A stretch of DNA of 13,650 nucleotides from JANNRW01 sp031401815. GTDB lineage: Bacteria > Desulfobacterota > Desulfuromonadia > Geobacterales > DSM-12255. A program made the translations under genes and the position numbers. The stretch is taken from positions 1 to 13,650 of the forward strand of contig JANNRW010000090.1 of NCBI GenBank assembly GCA_031401815.1, read 5' to 3'. Positions 1 to 7,844 of this stretch are shown one piece after another (position 1 is the stretch's first letter; every line of letters begins with the position of its first letter). Below the pieces are notes generated by a model, which worked only from the letters and a program-made list of their open reading frames with translations, had not been told where the DNA came from and ran no database searches.

Positions 1-2645
1 CAGTTGTCGTAGATTGCCATCAGCGCCTGGAGGGTGGTGCGGATGTCGTTGAAGTCCATCTCCTGTGCATGGAGGGAGCGCCCTGACGTCTGTATGTGGT
101 ATTTCAGCTTCTGGCTGCGATCATTGGCACCGTACTTCTCACGCATGACAACCGACCAGATCCGGCGGGCGACCCGGCCAATTACCGTGTACTCAGGATC
201 AAGGCCGTTGGAGAAGAAGTAGGAGAGATTGGCTGCAAAATCATCAATATCCATCCCGCGTGAGAGGTAGTACTCGACAAAAGTGAAACCGTTCGAGAGG
301 GTGAAGGCGAGCTGTGAAATCGGATTGGCACCTGCTTCTGCAATATGGTAGCCACTGATGGAGACTGAGTAGTAATTGCGCACCTTGCGCTCGATAAAGT
401 ACTGCTGGATATCTCCCATCATTTTCAGGGCGAACTCAGTCGAGAAGATGCAGGTGTTCTGACCCTGATCCTCCTTGAGAATATCCGCCTGAACTGTGCC
501 GCGAACTGTCTGGAGAGTGCAGGAGCGGATCTCTTCATACTCTGCTGCGAGCGGTTCGCGCCCCTGCTTCTCCCGGAAAAGATCTACCTGCTGCTCTATG
601 GCTGCATTGAAGAAAAAGGCGAGCATCATTGGCGCCGGGCCATTGATGGTTATGGAGACGCTGGTGTTTGGCGCACAGAGGTCAAAACCGGCGAAAAGTT
701 TCTGCATGTCCTTGACAGTGCAGATGGAGACACCGCTCTCCCCGACCTTGCCGTAGATATCCGGTGGAAAATCAGGATCCTCGCCATAGAGGGTGACGCT
801 GTCAAAGGCCGTGGAGAGACGTTTTGCATCGTCATCCTTGCAGAGATAGTGGAACCGTCGATTAGTCCGCTCCGGTGAACCTTCGCCAGCAAACTGGCGC
901 TTTGGATCCTCTTCTGCTCTTTTGAAAGGGAATACTCCTGCTGTAAACGGGAAAAGTCCGGGCGCGTTTTCAAGCATGCACCAGCGAAGTATCTCACCCC
1001 AGTCGGCAAAATCAGGGAGGCAGACCTTGGGAATACGTGTGCCCGAAAGGGTGGTTGTGTAGAGATCGCTCCTGATCTCCTTGTCGCGAACTTTTGTGAC
1101 CAGCTGATCCTGACGGTAGGACTCCTTCAAGCCGGGCCACTCTTTCAGAATCTTTCTCGGCTCTTCATGCAGTTTCCCCTCGAAAATTGAAATCTGCCTG
1201 TCGAGTTCGCCAGCCAGAGGGGAGTCTCCCAAAAGCTCTTTTGTGCCGTCAAGCTGAAAAAGGCGGCGGGCGACCAGTGCCTGCTCTTTTGCCTGCTTGC
1301 GGTAGTTGCGGGCTGCATGAACTATTTCGCCCAGATAATGAACCCTGTCAGGCGGGATGATGTACTTTTTCAGACTCTCCTTCTCTGTTATCTCAAGTGA
1401 AGAGCAGAGATTCAGCCCTTTTTTCAAGTTCAGCTTGTCGATCAGCGCACGATAGAGAACATTTGTGCCAGGGTCGTTGAACTGGGAAGCAATAGTGCCG
1501 AATACCGGCAGCTCTTCATCCGCAAGCTCAAACAGGGTGCGATTGCGACGGTACTGTTTGCGGACATTGCGGAGCGCATCCTCGGCTCCTTTCCGTTCGA
1601 ACTTGTTCAGGGCGACCAGATCGGCGAAGTCAAGCATGTCGATCTTCTCCAGCTGGGTTGGTGCGCCGAATTCACAGGTCATTACATAGATGGAGATATC
1701 ACATATGCCGACTACTCCGGCATTCCCCTGGCCGATGCCGCTGGTCTCGACGATGACAAGATCAAATCCAGCCGCACGGACAACATCTATCGCATCATTA
1801 ATTGCCGCTGAGAGTTCTGTCTGCGAATCGCGGGTTGCGAGCGAACGCATGTAGACCCGACTGGTATTGATAGAGTTCATCCTTATGCGGTCGCCAAGAA
1901 GCGCCCCGCCGGTTCGCTGTCTGGAAGGGTCTACAGCAAGGATGGCAACGCTTTTTTCAGGAAAGTCACGGGTGAAGCGTCGCACCAGCTCATCGGTAAG
2001 AGAGCTCTTCCCTGCGCCGCCTGTTCCGGTAATTCCGATAACCGGCACCTCCCGTGCCATGGAGCAGATCGTCTTCCTGACAGAACCATAACCGGCTGAG
2101 TGGTCGTGCACTGCCTGTTCGGCAAGTGTGATCAAAGTATTTACCGAACGGATATCCTGATTTTTCAGCTTGCCGATCTCTTCCTCAATGTTTCGCTCTA
2201 TAACGAAATCGCACTCCTTGAGCATGAGATTGATCATCCCCTGCAAGCCCATTTTCCGGCCATCCTCAGGAGAGAATATCTTGTTGATACCGTAAGCCTC
2301 CAGCTCAGAAATCTCGTCAGGGACAATAACCCCCCCCCCGCCGCCAAAAATCCTGATATGACCGGCTCCCCGCTCCTGAAGGAGATCCCGGATATACTTG
2401 AAAAACTCAAGATGCCCCCCCTGATAGCAGCTGACAGCTATCCCCTGGGCATCTTCCTGTACAGCAGCGGTTACAATCTCATCAACAGAGCGATTGTGCC
2501 CCAGATGAATAACCTCGGCACCTGAAGCCTGAAGTATGCGACGAATGACATTGATTGTGGCGTCGTGTCCGTCAAAAAGACTGGTTGCTGTAACAAAACG
2601 GACTTTGTGAGAGGTTTTGTAAGGGGCCTGGTCGGGAGTGCTCAT
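1..2645 (-). CDS. icmF: Fused isobutyryl-CoA mutase (B12 domain + G-protein chaperone + mutase large domain), C-terminus cut by window edge
   Basis: The frame is open from ATG (complement of 2643-2645) to the left edge: 881 codons, where the IcmF family is about 1,090 residues, so roughly the last 200 are missing. The enzyme interconverts isobutyryl-CoA and n-butyryl-CoA with adenosylcobalamin. Domains in order: B12-binding domain at about 14-150 with the DxH motif D25-G-H27 (H27 the likely lower cobalt ligand) and a glycine run G101-G105; MeaB-like GTPase at about 200-410 with P-loop G207-S215 (K213), the D239-P segment and a guanine-specificity motif N347-K-F-E350 (E where the usual motif has D); linker; mutase barrel from about 530. 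The substrate-site positions are F585 (in RQFAG) and Q729 (in DQGQNT), where methylmalonyl-CoA mutases carry Tyr and Arg. That points to an uncharged acyl group rather than methylmalonyl. A GAGGT ribosome site lies about 10 nt upstream, rather far. It is transcribed divergently from the transporter operon. Other IcmF-like specificities such as pivalyl-CoA or 2-hydroxyisobutyryl-CoA are less likely given F/Q. Confidence 0.93.
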   Translation of the reverse strand, partial: MSTPDQAPYKTSHKVRFVTATSLFDGHDATINVIRRILQASGAEVIHLGHNRSVDEIVTAAVQEDAQGIAVSCYQGGHLEFFKYIRDLLQERGAGHIRIFGGGGGVIVPDEISELEAYGINKIFSPEDGRKMGLQGMINLMLKECDFVIERNIEEEIGKLKNQDIRSVNTLITLAEQAVHDHSAGYGSVRKTICSMAREVPVIGITGTGGAGKSSLTDELVRRFTRDFPEKSVAILAVDPSRQRTGGALLGDRIRMNSINTSRVYMRSLATRDSQTELSAAINDAIDVVRAAGFDLVIVETSGIGQGNAGVVGICDISIYVMTCEFGAPTQLEKIDMLDFADLVALNKFERKGAEDALRNVRKQYRRNRTLFELADEELPVFGTIASQFNDPGTNVLYRALIDKLNLKKGLNLCSSLEITEKESLKKYIIPPDRVHYLGEIVHAARNYRKQAKEQALVARRLFQLDGTKELLGDSPLAGELDRQISIFEGKLHEEPRKILKEWPGLKESYRQDQLVTKVRDKEIRSDLYTTTLSGTRIPKVCLPDFADWGEILRWCMLENAPGLFPFTAGVFPFKRAEEDPKRQFAGEGSPERTNRRFHYLCKDDDAKRLSTAFDSVTLYGEDPDFPPDIYGKVGESGVSICTVKDMQKLFAGFDLCAPNTSVSITINGPAPMMLAFFFNAAIEQQVDLFREKQGREPLAAEYEEIRSCTLQTVRGTVQADILKEDQGQNTCIFSTEFALKMMGDIQQYFIERKVRNYYSVSISGYHIAEAGANPISQLAFTLSNGFTFVEYYLSRGMDIDDFAANLSYFFSNGLDPEYTVIGRVARRIWSVVMREKYGANDRSQKLKYHIQTSGRSLHAQEMDFNDIRTTLQALMAIYDN
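2330..2339 (-). repeat. Ten-base G homopolymer inside icmF
   Basis: Ten consecutive C on the plus strand are ten G in the icmF coding strand. They encode part of the glycine run of the B12 domain (G101-G105). The reading frame is intact on both sides in this sequence. A one-base slip here would frameshift the gene about 100 codons in. Confidence 0.95.
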
Positions 2646-2714
2646 AATGATAATTACCTCGCAAAATGTACATTAATTTTTGGTTAAAATGCGGCAAGGG
2701 CTCAGTTTTGCAGG

Positions 2715-2743
2715 ATAATAAAGACAGTTTACGTACGTGTCAA
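2715..2743 (-). promoter_or_regulatory. Sigma-70 type promoter of icmF
   Basis: On the minus strand a perfect -35 TTGACA (complement of 2738-2743) and a -10 TATTAT (complement of 2715-2720, one mismatch to TATAAT) are separated by exactly 17 bp. Transcription would start near 2708, giving a leader of about 60 nt before the icmF ATG. Activity is inferred from the match to consensus only. Confidence 0.7.
2728..2743. promoter_or_regulatory. Candidate MerR/LiuR-type operator in the icmF promoter spacer
   Basis: TTTACGTACGTGTCAA has half-sites TTTAC and GTCAA (reverse complement TTGAC) around the perfect palindrome ACGTACGT. It overlaps the icmF -35 box and fills most of the spacer, the usual position for MerR-family operators. 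LiuR-family sites, as I recall them, are 16-bp palindromes with TTkACGT arms. A LiuR-like regulator is encoded at 9930-10373. The symmetry is imperfect, so binding is an inference. Confidence 0.45.
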
Positions 2744-2782
2744 GCACAATAAAACATATTTTTACGAGAGTGAATTTTTTCG

Positions 2783-2810
2783 TTGCATTGTTACATAAAG
2801 TTGTTATATT
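2783..2810 (+). promoter_or_regulatory. Candidate promoter for the rightward liv/beta-oxidation operon
   Basis: TTGCAT (2783-2788) and TATATT (2805-2810) lie 16 bp apart on the plus strand in an AT-rich region. Two mismatches in the -35 and one in the -10 make it weaker than the icmF promoter. It is the best rightward match I found in the gap, but AT-rich DNA gives such matches by chance. Confidence 0.35.
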
Positions 2811-3008
2811 TTTGGCGTGCACAGAGGTCAACTGTCAAACAGCCATTGCAATAACAGGTTCAATGCAGTCACTCTGCTCACTATTTACGTCAACAGCAGC
2901 CAGAATTAGATTAAACAACACTTAGGATAACCTTGTTTTAAAATAATATTATTTATTAATAGAGCTGAAGTAGATACACGGTTTTCACGGATCTGAAGGA
3001 GCAAATGC

Positions 3009-3776
3009 ATGACCCAGCTTTCGTGTAGTGACATCCAGTTGAATTTTGGCGGAGTAAGAGCGCTCTCCGGAGTATCTTTCGAGGTCAGGCAGGGCGAGAT
3101 TTTTGCCATCATCGGCCCAAATGGTGCCGGAAAATCGTCAATGCTGAACTGTATCAGTGGGGTTTATACGCCGCAAAACGGCAGGATCGTCTTTGAAGGG
3201 ACTGACATTACCTCTCTCCAGCCGTATAACCGCTCCAAGATGGGAATTGCCCGCTCTTTTCAGAATATTGCCCTTTTCAAAGGGATGACCGTCATAGACA
3301 ATCTGATGATAGGTCGTCACCTGCATCAACATGCAGGACTCGTGCAGGGGGGATTTTATCTGGGGCCTGCCAGGAACGAAGAGATCAGGCATCGCAAATT
3401 TGTCGAGGAGATCATTGAGTTTCTTTCAATCCAGGGGATAAGGAAAAAAGTAGTCGGGACGCTCCCGTACGGGTATCAAAAAAGGGTCGAGCTGGCAAGA
3501 GCCCTTGCGCTGGAGCCCAAAATCCTGCTGCTGGACGAACCGATGGCAGGGATGAATCATGAAGAGACGGAAGACATGGCTCGCTTCATTGTTGAAACCA
3601 ATAGCGAGCGGGGGATTACAGTGATCATGATTGAGCACGACATGGGGGTTGTTATGGATATTTCAGACTCTGTCTGTGTTCTTGACTTCGGCAGGAAGAT
3701 CGCCAGCGGCCCTCCTGAAGAGATTCAGAAAGATCCTCATGTAATAAAGGCATATCTTGGCGAAGAGGATATATAG
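3009..3776 (+). CDS. livG: Branched-chain amino-acid-type ABC transporter, ATP-binding protein LivG
   Basis: A 255-residue cytoplasmic ATPase of the LivG family, one of two that energise a LivHM-type importer. Visible motifs: Walker A G36-PNGAGK-S43, Q-loop at about Q85 (SFQN), a LivG-style signature L152-PYGYQ in place of LSGGQ, Walker B I172-LLLDE-177 and switch H210 (IEHDM). Length matches the family (about 255). Start: AAGGAG 7 nt upstream of ATG 3009; an out-of-frame ATG four bases earlier is ignored. It is the first gene of the rightward operon, and its TAG stop is followed directly by the ATG of the acyl-CoA synthetase, so the two are probably translationally coupled. The family carries branched-chain amino acids, but relatives serve amides, urea and aromatic or other carboxylic acids. 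Confidence 0.95.
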   Translation: MTQLSCSDIQLNFGGVRALSGVSFEVRQGEIFAIIGPNGAGKSSMLNCISGVYTPQNGRIVFEGTDITSLQPYNRSKMGIARSFQNIALFKGMTVIDNLMIGRHLHQHAGLVQGGFYLGPARNEEIRHRKFVEEIIEFLSIQGIRKKVVGTLPYGYQKRVELARALALEPKILLLDEPMAGMNHEETEDMARFIVETNSERGITVIMIEHDMGVVMDISDSVCVLDFGRKIASGPPEEIQKDPHVIKAYLGEEDI

Positions 3777-5699
3777 ATGAGCGACGGGAAGTTGAAGGCG
3801 GAAAATCCAGGTGAAACCACCTTTGCAAGGCTCCTAAGAAAGAGTGCGCAAAGTTATGGCGACAAAAAAGCTGCTCTGCGGGTGAAGAGCCTTGGGATCT
3901 GGCAGGAAACATCATGGAAAGAGTACTACGAAAAAGTCGAACTTTATTCCATGGGGCTATTGTCGCTCGGGATCGGGAAGGGCGACTCTGTTGCAATTAT
4001 CAGCAACAATCAGCCATCCTCCCTGTACGCACTGATCGGTGCAGAGGTTGCAGGCGGAATTCCGGTGGCGCTTCACAAGGATTCCACCACTGCTGAAGTA
4101 AGCGCACTTCTTATCCAGTTCAACGTCAAATACGTAATTGCAGAAGATCAGGAGCAGGCAGACAAGATACTTGACAGCAAACTGACCCCTGCAACCCTGA
4201 AAAAAATCGTCTACTGCAATCCGCGCGGAATGAGAAGCTATAAGGATGAACGGTTGCTTTCAGTTGAACAGCTCTGCTTGCTTGGAGCTGAACTGAAGGA
4301 GAGGGAGCCTGAGACATTTGACAAGCTGGTGTCCGGCGGAGATGGTAACGATATAGCAATCATCTGTACGACATCAGGCTCCAGCGGGCCGCAACGAGGG
4401 GCATTACTGACTCATGGAAGCATAATCGGCATGGCGGCCAACTTCTCCGAATGCGCCGGAATGAGAGCAACTGATGAATTTGTCTCGTTCCTCCCACTGG
4501 CCTGGTTTGGCGAACTGATGATATCTGTCGCTGCAGCGCTTTATACCGGATTCACGGTAAATTTTCCGGAAAGTCCTGATACGGTGATGGCTGACTTAAG
4601 GGAGATCGGTCCCCATATAATCTTTGCGCCTCCACAGATATGGGAAGAAATCGCCTCCACGGTGCAGGTCAAAATGATGGAAAGCACCCCATTCAAACGT
4701 TTCATGTACAACAGTTTCATGCCGATTGGAGAGAGCTTTGCTGCGAACAGGCTGGCGCACAAACCTGTATCTCTCTTCCTTTCACTTAAATACCGGATCG
4801 CCCATATTGCGCTCATGAGGGCTCTGCGTGATCGTCTCGGTCTTTCAAGAGCAAGGGTCGCTCTTACCGGCGGCTCTGCTCTGGGCTCTGATGCGTTCAG
4901 GTTTTTCCATGCAATGGGGGTCAGCCTAAGGCAGGTTTATGGGCTTACAGAGATTTCAGGTGTCTCTTTCATGCATCGAAATGATGATATCAAGGGTGCG
5001 ACTGTCGGCCTGCCACTCCCCGGTACTGAGCTCAGCTTCTCCGCTGAAGGGGAGATTCTCCTTAAAAGTGACGGTATTTTCAAGGGGTATTACGAGGATG
5101 AAGCAGCTACGGCAAAAGCTCTGAAGGATGGCTGGCTGCATACCGGAGATGCCGGTTCACTTGACGCTGATGGTCATCTGACCGTTATCGACCGGCTGGA
5201 AAATATTATCAGAATGTCAGATGGGAGCCTTCTGGCACCACAGGCGATCGAGAGCAAGCTCAAATTCTCCCCGTACATCAGCGAAGCCCTGTTGGTCGGC
5301 GCAAATCGTCCCTGTCTGGTTGTGCTGGTTTGCCTCAGCGGCCGGGTAATGGGGAAATGGGCCGGCGACAACAAAATCTCTTACAGCACCTATAGTGATC
5401 TTGTCTCCAAGCCGGAAGTTTATGACCTTATAAGTCAGGAACTGGCAAAGGCCAACCGTGAGCTTCCTGAAAATGCCAGGATCAGTCGCTTCACCCTCCT
5501 TTACAAGGAGCTTGATCCTGATGACGACGAGATGACAAGAACAGGAAAAGTGCGGCGTCAGGTTGTGGAAAAGCGTTACAGTGAAATAATCGAAGCACTC
5601 TATTCCGAAGCAGAATCCCTGGAGATCGATACAGAAATTGATCTCCAGGAGGGGAGAAGTGCAAGAATTCAGAGCAGGATACTTTTCAGGAATCTTTAG
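3777..5699 (+). CDS. AMP-forming acyl-CoA synthetase (long-chain/aromatic type) within the transporter operon
   Basis: A 640-residue member of the ANL adenylate-forming superfamily, expected to convert a carboxylic acid, ATP and CoA to acyl-CoA, AMP and pyrophosphate. Motifs: phosphate loop T199-SGSSGPQR-G208, Y388-GLTE, H455-TGD, a hinge-type segment beginning DRLENII, and a C-terminal TRTGK591-V-R-R where K591 matches the catalytic lysine. The phosphate loop ends PQRG where most relatives have PKG, so the lysine is replaced by R207. No signal peptide or membrane segment is evident, so it is probably cytoplasmic. Long-chain-type synthetases of this size occur inside liv-like clusters in several proteobacteria. 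The start ATG abuts the livG stop, with a GAAGAGG-like ribosome site inside livG. About 30 polar residues follow the usual end. Substrate (fatty, branched or aromatic acid) is unknown. Confidence 0.9.
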   Translation: MSDGKLKAENPGETTFARLLRKSAQSYGDKKAALRVKSLGIWQETSWKEYYEKVELYSMGLLSLGIGKGDSVAIISNNQPSSLYALIGAEVAGGIPVALHKDSTTAEVSALLIQFNVKYVIAEDQEQADKILDSKLTPATLKKIVYCNPRGMRSYKDERLLSVEQLCLLGAELKEREPETFDKLVSGGDGNDIAIICTTSGSSGPQRGALLTHGSIIGMAANFSECAGMRATDEFVSFLPLAWFGELMISVAAALYTGFTVNFPESPDTVMADLREIGPHIIFAPPQIWEEIASTVQVKMMESTPFKRFMYNSFMPIGESFAANRLAHKPVSLFLSLKYRIAHIALMRALRDRLGLSRARVALTGGSALGSDAFRFFHAMGVSLRQVYGLTEISGVSFMHRNDDIKGATVGLPLPGTELSFSAEGEILLKSDGIFKGYYEDEAATAKALKDGWLHTGDAGSLDADGHLTVIDRLENIIRMSDGSLLAPQAIESKLKFSPYISEALLVGANRPCLVVLVCLSGRVMGKWAGDNKISYSTYSDLVSKPEVYDLISQELAKANRELPENARISRFTLLYKELDPDDDEMTRTGKVRRQVVEKRYSEIIEALYSEAESLEIDTEIDLQEGRSARIQSRILFRNL

Positions 5700-5715
5700 T
5701 CAAGAGGAAGCTGTA

Positions 5716-6609
5716 ATGGATATAACTTTTCTGCTGCAATTGATAATCAACGGTCTTGTCGTAGGCTGCATCTATTCACTGGTAGCCACAGGTTTTGTCA
5801 TAATCTACAAGGCGACCAGCGCCCTGAACCTTGCGCAGGGCGAGTTTCTGATGGTCGGCGCATATATCTGCCTCGATCTGATGAGCAAGCATAATATTCC
5901 ATTTTTGCAATCGCTCATGATAACTCTCGCATTTTCGGCCATCCTCGGTCTGCTTATCGAGAGAGTCATCCTCCGTCCCCTCATCGGTTCACACCTTATC
6001 TCGGTGATAATGGTGACGCTCGGACTCTCCAGTATCCTGAAGGCGCTGGTTCAACTGGCTTATGGAACCGACACCATACCTTTTCCAGAGGTCTTTCCGA
6101 CTGCACCGGTTCAGGTCGGCCCGATTCCTGTTTCGCAGGGTTATCTGTATGCCATTGGTTGCGTAACAATACTTGTTGCACTGCTGACAATGTTCTTCAA
6201 ATACTCGAAAACCGGTGTGGCCATGCGGGCAACCGCTTCGAACCAGCAAGTCTCGCTCTCAATGGGAATAAGCGTCAAGAAGATGTTTGCCCTCTCCTGG
6301 GCCATTTCCGCCATTGTTTCGGCTGTAGGTGGCATTTTGCTGGGCACGATCCGTGGCGGAATTGACATGTCACTAAGCTTTATGGGGCTCAAAGTTCTGC
6401 CCGTAGTTATCCTTGGCGGGCTTGACAGCATTCTCGGCGCAATCGTAGGCGGTATTATCATCGGTGTTCTGGAGAACCTGTCTGGGGGGTTTGTAGATCC
6501 TCTGGTCGGTGGCGGAGCAAAGGAAGTGGCGCCTTACATCGCCCTGATCCTGATACTGATGTTCAAACCGTACGGCCTGTTTGGCAAAAAGAAGATAGAA
6601 CGGGTGTAA
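5716..6609 (+). CDS. livH: ABC transporter permease LivH
   Basis: A 297-residue, very hydrophobic inner-membrane permease with about eight predicted spans, forming the channel with LivM. The N-terminus (GLVVGCIYSLVATGF) and the NLAQGEF segment are family hallmarks; the coupling loop facing the ATPases is at about 166-190 (TGVAMRATASN, MGI). The C-terminus MFKPYGLFG is typical. I chose ATG 5716 because GAGGAAG lies five bases upstream and the usual LivH N-terminus begins there. An in-frame ATG at 5638 lies inside the synthetase gene and would add 26 non-hydrophobic residues without a ribosome site. The gene begins 16 bp after the synthetase stop. Confidence 0.94.
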   Translation: MDITFLLQLIINGLVVGCIYSLVATGFVIIYKATSALNLAQGEFLMVGAYICLDLMSKHNIPFLQSLMITLAFSAILGLLIERVILRPLIGSHLISVIMVTLGLSSILKALVQLAYGTDTIPFPEVFPTAPVQVGPIPVSQGYLYAIGCVTILVALLTMFFKYSKTGVAMRATASNQQVSLSMGISVKKMFALSWAISAIVSAVGGILLGTIRGGIDMSLSFMGLKVLPVVILGGLDSILGAIVGGIIIGVLENLSGGFVDPLVGGGAKEVAPYIALILILMFKPYGLFGKKKIERV

Positions 6610-6628
6610 GAATCCCCTCCGAAGCACC

Positions 6629-6686
6629 TTTTTTTCAGGGGACGCTTAAAGACTCACCCCCTGGAAAAAAGGGTTTGAGGGGAGTC
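6629..6686 (+). other. Overlapping alternative hairpins between livH and livM
   Basis: Arm 6629-6641 (TTTTTTTCAGGGG) pairs with 6658-6670 (CCCCTGGAAAAAA) over 13 bp with one wobble. A second stem, 6651-6661 with 6677-6686 (GACTC..CCCC / GGGGAGTC), uses part of the same C-run, so the two exclude each other. The U-run precedes and the A-run follows the first stem, the reverse of an intrinsic terminator. An mRNA-processing or stability element is possible. Confidence 0.5.
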
Positions 6687-6713
6687 AGATTTCCATTATA
6701 TAAGTGAGGCCTT

Positions 6714-7757
6714 ATGCGTTGTGGTGATTTCAAGACATCTTATGCTGCGGACATGACCATTTTTGAATCAAAAAATGCCATGGTGATACTGTTGCTTTTT
6801 CTCTGCCTCCTATTTACCCTGCCGCTTTATACTCCGGGATACGTACTAGATATCATCAACCGCATCGGCATTGCTATCATTGGAGCAGTAGGCCTGAACA
6901 TCCTGACCGGTTTTACCGGCCAGATCTCGCTCGGCAACGCAGCCTTCATGGCAATAGGTGCCTTTTCCAGCGGTTATCTCGGCACGAAGTTCGGACTCCC
7001 GTTTTACCTCTGCATACCTCTGGCAGGGCTAATGACAGCTTTCTTCGGTATGTTTGTCGGCATTCCATCCTTGCGCATCAAAGGTCTCTACCTTGCAATG
7101 GCCACACTGGCCGCCCATTTTATCGTTGAATTTCTGGTTGTAAAATGGGAATCGGTTACAGGTGGTGTGGCCGGTCTCTCTATTCCGGCTCCCAAAATAG
7201 GCAGTTTTGTTTTCGATACTGATCGCAGAATCTTCTATCTCATCTTTATCATAGCCATCTTTGCTGTGCTATTCGCGAAAAACCTGTTCCGTACAAAAGT
7301 TGGCAAGGCTTTTGTCGCTATCAGAGATCAGGCGATTTCAGCTGAGGTCATGGGGGTAAACATCCTCAAATACAAGCTGCTGTCTTTCGGAATCAGCTCT
7401 TTTTATGTTGGTGTCGCCGGAGCACTGGTTGCTTATCAGGCGAAAATCATCTCTCCGGAAACATTTCCGATTACGGTTGCCATTGATTATCTCGGCATGA
7501 TTATTATCGGTGGACTCGGCAGCATTCTCGGCTCAATATATGGCGCAGTTTTTATTACACTCCTCCCGGAACTGCTCAGGCTGTCAACATCAGCGCTGTC
7601 AAGCACATTCCCTTTACTTGTGGCCAAGCTTGCTGCAATGAAGGAGCTGGTTTTCGGTATTTTTATTGTTATCTTCATTCTTTTTGAGCCGCACGGTCTG
7701 GCAGCACGCTGGCACAGTATCAAGAAGTACTGGAAGCTTTATCCGTTCTCACACTAA
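6714..7757 (+). CDS. livM: ABC transporter permease LivM
   Basis: A 347-residue inner-membrane permease partner of LivH. The family signature GLNILTGFTGQISLGNAAFM follows the first spans at about 60, and the ATPase-coupling loop starts near V196-GK (VAIRDQAISAEVMGVN). The C-terminal IGGLGSILGSIYGA and FEPHGL motifs are also typical. The polar first 20 residues precede the first membrane span. ATG 6714 is preceded by GTGAGG at about five bases; a second ATG at 6753 (M14) has no evident ribosome site. It lies 104 bp after livH, a gap filled by hairpins, and ends 87 bp before the binding-protein gene. Confidence 0.94.
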   Translation: MRCGDFKTSYAADMTIFESKNAMVILLLFLCLLFTLPLYTPGYVLDIINRIGIAIIGAVGLNILTGFTGQISLGNAAFMAIGAFSSGYLGTKFGLPFYLCIPLAGLMTAFFGMFVGIPSLRIKGLYLAMATLAAHFIVEFLVVKWESVTGGVAGLSIPAPKIGSFVFDTDRRIFYLIFIIAIFAVLFAKNLFRTKVGKAFVAIRDQAISAEVMGVNILKYKLLSFGISSFYVGVAGALVAYQAKIISPETFPITVAIDYLGMIIIGGLGSILGSIYGAVFITLLPELLRLSTSALSSTFPLLVAKLAAMKELVFGIFIVIFILFEPHGLAARWHSIKKYWKLYPFSH

Positions 7758-7844
7758 ATTACAGAATGTGACGGCATTAACGCCGCGCAGTACCAGGAAG
7801 ATTGTTTTTATCGGAGCAGTAATAACAGACAAAGGGAGGTAGCT

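Larger units (their letters stand above)
2646..3008. other. Divergent intergenic regulatory region between icmF and livG
   Basis: This 363-bp AT-rich stretch contains no convincing gene. It holds the icmF ribosome site (complement of 2656-2660), the icmF promoter and palindrome (2715-2743), a candidate rightward promoter (2783-2810), a short palindrome TTTACGTCAA at 2884-2893, and a good AAGGAG ribosome site at 2996-3001, 7 nt before livG. The leader from the candidate rightward promoter to livG would be about 190 nt. I found no convincing stem-loop or riboswitch in it by eye. Confidence 0.75.

Noticed and set aside
2100..2525. 141-codon plus-strand frame opposite icmF
   Set aside because: It is antisense to the conserved B12/GTPase coding region and shows no family motif.
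2737..2925. 62-codon GTG-start frame in the divergent gap
   Set aside because: It starts inside the icmF promoter, has no ribosome site and its composition is like random AT-rich DNA.
5638..5715. Upstream in-frame ATG that would extend LivH by 26 residues
   Set aside because: It lies inside the synthetase gene, lacks a ribosome site and adds polar residues not seen in LivH; ATG 5716 has GAGGAAG upstream.
6629..6670. Rho-independent terminator after livH
   Set aside because: The T-run is on the 5' side and the A-run on the 3' side of the stem, opposite to a terminator, and livM clearly belongs to the same operon.
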